Source of the DNA: Liolophura sinensis
Taxonomy: Eukaryota; Mollusca; Polyplacophora; Chitonida; Chitonidae
Length of the DNA: 64,000 nucleotides
Direction of reading: 5' to 3'
Assembly (NCBI RefSeq): GCF_032854445.1
Contig: NC_088295.1
Coordinates: 21,129,385-21,193,384, forward strand
Made by a program: the position numbers and the translations under genes. A model generated the notes under the pieces. It was not told where the DNA came from, did not search any database, and saw only the letters and a program-made list of their open reading frames with translations. Positions within the stretch are counted from its first letter, which is position 1. Every line of letters starts with the position of its first letter. Positions 38,501-47,500 of the stretch are shown here, piece by piece.

Positions 38501-41500
38501 GTTCTTGTTACACCCTGTCATGAAGAAATTAAAATCCTTCCACTGATTAGTTTTGGTTGACCCTCTGATTTATCTAAGCACCAAGGAGGTTTTTAGTCAC
38601 TGTACGAATAATCCGAAAAGTAGTCTAATCTCACATGTAGCTGACACTTTTTATGTCAGACTTTTGTACTGAACATATGTTTATCATTGTTGTTGCATAT
38701 TCGTACAAAACCCAACATTTGACAAATTAAAATGCCTGTGAGAAATAAAATGTGAACTCCTCTAAGGGACAATCAGTCATATAATCTGTGAGTGACTGGT
38801 AACATCCAGAGCAGTTACTGAATGTGTTTCATGTGTGGAGATAGCATGGAAAAAGCCAGCATGGCGGACTTATTGCTAGTTTTTGTTTTGCGATATCAGT
38901 GTTTTTCTTGGTCGACTTCCAACTGACGGCTTGAAGAAATGTAATATGTAGGTTTGAATTTTGAAACCATGCTACAAAGACCGGGACCAGCCTTACCACG
39001 TTTTTGTTCAGTAATAACATTTGATACTTTAGTTGTGTGACTTGTTAACAATTTATTTTGTGAAAAAAATTTGCTAACACCTCAATTTTTCTGAGGTTTT
39101 GGTCAGAAAAACAAAAAATGTTGAAAAGAGCTAAAATTTGGTTCTTGGAATCATATCAACCTAGTTGAAATTGGTCATCTTTCACCAGATCATTCCTAAA
39201 ACTTTACACACCATGCCATTTTTATCCTGATTTGGACTTCAAAATGGTTCATCATTCTGCATTAACATATTTTCAGCAGTATTCTGTTGACATGTTGTGA
39301 AAGCAATGCATTCAGAATGCTTTTACAATTGCCTTCTTCCCCTCCTCCCACCCTCTTGTCACCATTACAAAAGTCCAAAATGCATCATAGATTTAGTCAG
39401 TGACATGGTTTCAAAAGTATTAACGGACCTTGCATTTTGTCAAAATCCATTTGGATACTCATAGATGATCCACCAGCATCCATATTCTCCTTGTCACTAC
39501 TAGTTTTGTCAGCTCACCCTGATCACCTGACCATCGGTGGATCAATTAAACCATGTTGTATGCATATTGTCGGCTTAAATCAGATGGCATGTCAGGTATT
39601 TGATGTTCAAATTCCTATGAAAACTAATATTTTCTGTAACCAGTGTTACTACTCACTCTTCACAGAGGGTGCAAATGAAATACCAGAGCTAGAGTGCATT
39701 TGAATCCTCCCCCCTCCCCAGTTACCTACGCTACTTAGGTAGAATGATAATTTTACATGTTGGCGAGTACAGTGTGCTTTCTAGCACACTGTACTCGCAC
39801 ACTGTAGCTATGTTCATCTTAATTACAGGAAAATCTGTCTGACCATTATGCCAGTTTTAACAGAAAATGACAAACCATCAACGGTGGTAATTGACATGAA
39901 AATGACTGCTTGTATCAGTGAACTCAGACTACTATTTAATGTGACATGTGATTGGCTCAATGAAAATTACATGACCAATGAATTGTCTTGTTTCATAATA
40001 CCAAATAAAAACACATGTCCACATCTCTGAGGAGACACATGGTATGAAAAGTGACCTCAACAAAGGTGGAAACTGCTCATAAAAATGCTAACATATGGCC
40101 ATTGAAGTATAAGTTTATCAGTCTGATCACTGATAGCGATGGTTATATAACTAAACTGCAATGCAAAATATGTATGATGTATCTGTCTGCCGTGTACGGG
40201 CTGAAGCCTGTCGTGGAAATGCGAAAGGTGTTTCACTTGATGCGACAGTCAACTATTTATATGGTTGATGTATTAGATAAACAATGAATATCAAATGTAA
40301 TTTAGTGATTAATATTTTAATTAGCGCTGTTTCCAAGTTAAAATCAAACAAACAGTATTATTTAAAACAGTACATATATATGACAATTCTGTACGAGAGG
40401 GTACCCTCATACCTGTCTAACCTGTTTAGTGTGCCTGTTCAAAGTACAGGCCTAGCTTATGGCCTACCCTGAGCATTGGTGTCCAATAACAAGGAAAGCG
40501 ATGTTATACAAAATGTTATGGGTGCCATGATATCTCAAAAAGTACTGCATGTGTTGAGCTCATGGTTTGCGCACGTATACAGAGCTAAGGGGATATTCCA
40601 TTGTTGATTCAGTGTGGACATATTAAATATCATAAATTACTAACTTCCTGACTGAGTGTATTGTGTATTAAAACTAATGTTAAACAAAATGTTAGGCATG
40701 TTAGAGGTGGTGTCTCAAAAAAGTACACCATGTATTGACCTGAAGTTTTACATGCGTATAAATCACTTTGACAGACGGGGATGTCTCTTATGTATTAGAA
40801 TCAGTGTTAAGAATGGTATCTCCAAATATACTGCATGTGTTCAGCTCATGTTTTGTATATTTGTAAAGCATAATAACATGATCGGGATGTTACATTATTT
40901 TTACCCTGCATGTGTGATAATGGGGAACTCATAATCTCCTTCCTACCTTTTAAAAAAAAGGGTCCAAAGCTATTGTTCTTTCCTTTATTAAGTCACAATT
41001 ATTGGTGTATGTGTGATTATAAAACTCTTATGAAGTACACAGGCACTGACAGAAAAAAACATTTTACTAGGATTTGGACCTCTTCCTCAAGTCTCCCCAT
41101 TGGGAGTAAATTACAAAATTCATGGGTTCATGAACAAGACTATGTATTATGAGCAGTATTTCTGATCTCCATTACTGATATTTTGCATGATACAGACATT
41201 AAATAATTTCTGTAAGACTTTCGGTTTTCAGTTTATTCAGAAAAAAAATTCTTGCCTGATTAATGAACAGGACTTAATTTCTACTTCTTGTATCTATAGT
41301 ATATTCTGATAGTCAGTAGGCTACTCAATTTCCATGCTGTTTAAAGAGGCTTCGCTGGAGATTTTTGACAAATGATAATTTTTTTCCGTTTGCCAAGAAT
41401 AGCTGAAATTATTGCTTTTCGAAGAGTATCAGACTCGTATCTGCATTATTTGCAATGTGCACATGATTGTAAAGTTTAAAAAGTTATAATAAAGCAGGCT

Positions 41501-44500
41501 GCATAATAAATTTTTTGAACTTTATTACAGCTTTTGAACAGCAACATATGTACAGAGGTGGCTCATAATTTGTATAAGGTTATTTGGGCTATTCTAAAAT
41601 AATAGCAGAAAATCGACTGGATTTTCGCTGCTTGACTTTTTTGCCAAAAATCTTCAAAATAGCATCTTAAATGATGATCACATCTTAGTGGGTCACTGTC
41701 ATATAAGTGATAGGAGTATTATGTAAAACACCAATCAAATAAATCTTTGCAGTGGAAGCCTACATGTGTATGCAAAGGATGCATGTGCCCTGTCAAGCTA
41801 TATTGATAACACTGCAGTGAGACGTTAATTTGCCCAGTTGTCACAAGTCTGGCTTAGCATGTTTAAACCGTTCATGTCTTATCTTTTCTTAAGGGCACTC
41901 TTATCCAACCTCCTATCACCCATTTAGTTAAGTCCAGAAAGAAATGTTCCAGAGCCCCCAAACAATTTTGTGTATGCACGTTCCTCCTTTGTTTGGTGCA
42001 AAATAGAGGATGAACGATAGAACACTTCACCCATATCCCATATAATGATTCAGTGCTTGTGCATATATACATGTAGTCTGTAACTCTGCTTTGCATGCAA
42101 ATCCTCCAGAAGATAGAGGATGATATGACAGTACAAAACAAAGACTTATCGGTAGCTCGCATGTGTCAGTTATGAGACCTGCTATATATTCACTTCAGTT
42201 CAGGGGTTATATATGTACCTTGGGGTCAATTTCCCACTTAGCAACCTAGAAATAATTGGTTTACACCTCCGCCTGTCAATCCATCGCAAAACACTTTTCC
42301 AGAATTTTCGGTTGTACTACTAGTAAATTGAGTTTCACTTTATTCCGGCCATTTTCTTTTGTCAACTTTCATGTAGCTATTATTCTGATGGCACAAATGG
42401 GAGGGGTTATTCAATGCAAAAAGCAATGCTTCCAGAATTATGGCAGTTTTTATGCTGGTTTGGACTTTGATGATCTCTGAACTTCCTTCAAAATGGTTTA
42501 TTCTGAAATGAGTCTTGGCACGTACCTTCTATTTTCAAAAGTAATGGCTGCTGTTGATATGTTGTCAACATTTCGCTTAGCTACTATTCTGACAGCGCAA
42601 ATAGGGTACACAAGTATTGTGAAAGCAATCCTTGCAGAATTTATGTTTCTCCTCCATCGCAGACTTAGTCATTGACATTGTTCCGAAGTGAATAATTTGT
42701 TTCTTAAATACCGTGGGCAAACAGCCAAAACTAATTTGTGCCCAGTGATCATTAATGAAGTTTTTAATACATTTTATACATTTGCTTTTACTAATGCAAA
42801 AGCATCATTATTGTTAGACTGTATATATGGTACCTAAATGCTTGAAGCATGTCGTAATAAAGTTTTTATTCTGTGATCTGTTAGGGAAATAGTGATCAGG
42901 ATGTCCACCTTTATTACCAAGTCTTTGCTCTCTGCTAAGAGTTTTTGTGTGATTTGTGTGAACATTTTCACCACCACAGCATGTTGCTGTTGCACAGTGT
43001 TTTCAGAATTTTCACAGCTCAATTCAAACTACCCTAAGAAATCTTTGTCAGTGCAACTTGTTCATGATTTTTAGAACAATATTTCAGTGTGTTTTAGTGA
43101 ACATTATCACCACCACGTGGAGATGTGCATGTGACTTTGTTGCTGTCATGGCTTAAATCACTGTCCTTGCATGTTCAAGTAGCAAAGTGGTCTATTAAGA
43201 TAACCCAGAATCGTATCTTTTTTTGTCTAATTGTACTTAACACATATGCTGGTGCATTATGAAAGCTCAACATTATGTATGCTAAAACAACATGTTGAAA
43301 TTCTGCTGTGGCTGGTTATACACTTCAGTAAGGCAAAATAGTCACAAGTTTCTCAGATGACCAATTTTTCTTGCTTGTGAAATTACCTGTAGTGTGTGTT
43401 TGACATAACATGTCTTAGGCTTTGCTGCACAGTCTCCATGGGGAACTATTATTTTTGATCTGAACATTTACTTGTCATTCTTGATAGGTAAATAAATAAC
43501 TTGGGTGACAGTAAATAATTGTGACCGTCTACTTGTTATCCTCCTATTCTAGATGGGGGACGCTTGGGAAGCAGACACCTGTATACGTGGCTACGCAGTG
43601 AAGGCCTGTACAGTATGTTGTCCGTTGACATTTTTGGTCTGCTCTTTATGATGTTGATATAGTATGTGCATGCTTGGTTTTCAGTTTTGGAATAAGCATG
43701 CATAAATTTTGCAGATTTTTCCTTGCCTCCTGTGGTTGGTCGATAATCAGGGAGGGAGAGGGATGTAAAGCGTCGTCTTTCTTTGTCAATTATTGTTGCA
43801 TGTCTGATGAAAGTTGTGTGCTTATAAATTAGATATTGTGGATTTATACTACATTTATCTACAACATTTTACAAGGGAAAAAATGAGAGGGGCTTGTGGG
43901 GGGTGGGGGGGGGGGGTCAGGGTGTGGTTATGTAATATCTTAATTTACCTATACTAATCACTCAAATGGTCTGTGCACCCTCAAGTGTAAAGAAAACTAA
44001 CATTCATTGAGTGCATGCATCACTTATTTAGTGCACCCACTAAGGAAGTAGGTAATGTAAATGTAACAGTTTTTTTTTTTTTTTTGTTCTCTTTTTGTCA
44101 TAGAAAGCTACAGTAGACATGGGATTAAATTGATCTTGGCCTGGGTGGATTTGTTTTATGTTCACAGTAGCAATAGTGAATAAGTGATAGCAGTGTAAAG
44201 ATAGATGTTATTCTCAGATAATTTTATTTTGACGATGACAAGATAACGAACACTGTGGCATGGGACATTTTAATCCATGTTCTGCAGCAGTTTTTGCAAT
44301 GCAGCAGGATTTGTTTTTGTTCTAGTATGGGACAATTCACTTCTCTTAGCAGACATACTGCTGTCTGATATTTAGACACAACAGCATCTTGAATTATGTA
44401 GATTCTTTTTTTTTCTCCACACTCAAGCTATTAAATTTTGACATCTTTTATGCATTATGTTCTTATGGCCAGCATTATGTTCTTACACAAAATAGATGGA

Positions 44501-47500
44501 AGATATAATTTCATTACAGTGTCTTTTGTAGTCATTTGTAGGCAGATCAGTGTCAACAGAAAACAAAAATCATTCGTTACATGTATGTATATACATGAGG
44601 TAATAATTAAGTAGTACATAGAGATTTATTCAAAGATTACATTTTTATAAACTACACTGAACTTCAACCTTTGTGTCAACAACTTGTACAAAAACTGAAA
44701 CAATAAAATGAACAGGAATTTAACTTCTATGAACTGTTTTAGTTTGCGTCAGAAAAAATTTGCAGAAAAGTTTTGTTTATTACTGAATGTCATTGCACAA
44801 AGCTTAAAAGTTCAGACACATATATTTTTCAATACAAATGGACAACATACATGCATGCTTTAATTAACCTCTTGCAAGTTATTTTTGATTTTGATAATTT
44901 ATATTTCCTGTTGGTTTCAAGAAAGGTGTTATAAACTATTTTGACGAGTCTGATATCAGATGCACTTGTATATTACTACATGTGCCTTGTTTTTTATTAA
45001 TTTTCTATTTTTGTGTGTGTCTTCTGTAAGCATTTGCTTGTCTATGCTTTTGTTAGTATAGTCTCCATGACTGCTAAAACAGCTACATGCATACATAGAT
45101 ACATTTAATGCTCTTTTTCTGTGTGAACTATATGGCTTGTTCACTTATGTATTCACTTGGCACTTGTGTTCTAGAAATACAGTCCCGGAAGGAGAATGCC
45201 TGCATTCCACTGATTTTATATGAAGAAAAAGACATTCATTTTGAAAAAAACTGCTTTAAAGCTTCGAAGATGACAAGTATAGATCTTCTAAGAGAGCAAA
45301 TGTCAAACCAAGGAAATCATACTAATTCTTTCTTCACTAAACCTGCGTTTCTGTGCTACATGTTTCTCTTAATATTGGAGAATCATTCCACATATTCCTG
45401 TATCCTGATTACCCAATATTCAGTGGATTGTGCCTTAGCCCAGTGTTGCCAACTGCGCAAAGTTTCATCACTAATAGACAAAATAAACATGAGGAAAAAC
45501 ACACCCTGCTTAGCACAGGTAATAATAGCAAGAAGGCACACACTAAATTTAGAGCAGAAGAAATGAACTTCTAAGGGATGTTCAATCTTTTAGTTCTGTC
45601 CAATTTATCTGTTGGATAGTGTTTAGCTAAGCAAAATTTATTACGGAACAGTTGGTGGTTACTTTTTTTCTCAGGGGCTATAAATCAAACGAATCACCTG
45701 TTTATTCATATCTGGCCTTCCCTTTAAATATATTATCATCCTAACCATAGAAAACTAAACCTACAGCAACTGTCACTCAATTTTTAGCATTTATGATAGT
45801 GTATCTACAAAGTGTTACAAGGGCAACAGTACCAATTTCTCTTTCGGCTGCAAGGGACATACCGCAAACGTTAAAAAAGTTGTGGTGGTGTTGTAGACGT
45901 CGTCAACATAAAGTCGAGACTTCAAGGTATCTGCTGACACATGTCTGACTTTGTGTGAACAGTTGAATATTCAGTTTTATCCAGGGTTTCCCTTCGACCA
46001 TCAACTCACTCAAGTCACTGTACTAAGAAAGCCTGACTTTTTTTTAGTCAGTTACCTCCCCTTTTTGTCTAGATGCAGGGAGGTTGAGCAAACTTGAAAT
46101 GTCAGACACAGTATTGTGTTGTAATTATGCGGCCTAATGTGTAACTGTTCTGCTGTACAGATCATTGGGAATTATGAATACTTCGTATTTGGTTAAAATT
46201 GGACTTAAAATTTGCTTTTATTCTATTTTATTGTTTACATGTGTGATCCACGAGCGTAAGTTGTGTTGTGGGAATCTTCACTCTGCATCATTTGCATGTT
46301 ATCTCGCCAGGTGGACAGTTTAGAAAAGTGATGGATTTCTCCTTATAATTCTCTTAATTGACATTTTTTGGAAAATATTGGCCTAGGTGGTTTAGTTATG
46401 AGTCATATGCAACTCATATTTGTATTTAGCTGAACCAACTCAAAAATTCAGAATTTCTTTCGACGATATGTCCTTTTGAGTGCTGTAAGTGCTATCATTG
46501 TTATTTATTAGCATGTCTTGGCATGCTAGAGTCTGCTAATTTGTTGTTTGTAACATACAGGGCAAAGCTTATATGTAGCTTCACAGTTATTATTTATATC
46601 TAGATTTATGAATGATTAATTCATGTCTGAACTCACCTTTTGGAGGTTTATTCCAGCCCTGCCCCTTACCCTCCAACTTTTGTATATCTGCTTGTCTTGC
46701 TACTGTTATTATCACATGAAGACTTTCTTTTGATGGTGTTCTGTTTCCCATGACTGTGTCAGTAAAATCAGTGATGCAAAATTTCCTGTGGGTTATGTTG
46801 GTGATGGTGAAGTAAATTAGTCTGTAGTTCCTTGTGATGGGAATATTGACAAATCAATTTTCTACCCATTGTTTAACTCATGACCTTATCAACCCAAAAA
46901 GTTTTACTTTCGGTGAGTGGAAGTGTATTATATTTTTGTCTGGACACTTTCCTAGCATTCTCTGACACAAGGCGCATGCTTAGCAAAGATCACTATTGTC
47001 TGCTTGCTTAGTTTCCTGTGTGCACTTTGACCTGACCTGCACTCATTTACTTGTTTAGCATGAAAGGCTCTGGCATGGGGTATTACCAGGCAATTGCTAG
47101 CGTTTTCAAGTGGTCATTATTCAAGTGCTAATTTTTAAGCTGATAGGATTGTTTCACTTATTGCTTATGAATCTGTGACAATCCATGGTCAAATAGATTG
47201 TTTCTCCAGAATAGTTCTGAGCAAAAATTTACTGTTGGCTCTGGCTTGTTGGCTAAATTGAAGATGATCAGCCATCATACATGTAGTATAAAATAGTATG
47301 ACTAGTCCTGTTTTTGTCCAATAGATTTTCGGGGAATCCCCAGCCCGCGTTATAAGGACAGGCCTCCTACGAGACTTAATCTGACATCTCGTACAACAGA
47401 TATTCCGGAGGGAATGGCAGAAAGTCGAATGAGTGAGAGCCGATTGGCTACACCATCTTCAGGGGGCAGACTGAGCTTAAAGGGGTCATCTTTGCCAGTG

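Larger units (their letters stand above)
36147..43552. other. CK1 intron 7, 7.4 kb
   Basis: The longest intron. It holds a dispersed repeat in several copies (39240-39420, 42355-42480, 42560-42690), a perfect 16-bp hairpin (39763-39798), a triplicated segment (40505-40885) and a SINE tail (41690-41746). The short open frames have no recognisable domain. Confidence 0.5.

Noticed and set aside
45108-45566. 152-codon open frame with a plausible acceptor (TTCTAG at 45169-45174) and donor (CAG|GTAATA at 45526), possible extra CK1 exon
   Set aside because: The peptide ([20 protein letters not shown] and onward) does not resemble a CK1 tail. An open run of this length is expected by chance in 64 kb of AT-rich DNA read in six frames, and the 352-nt exon would break phase before the exon at 47325.
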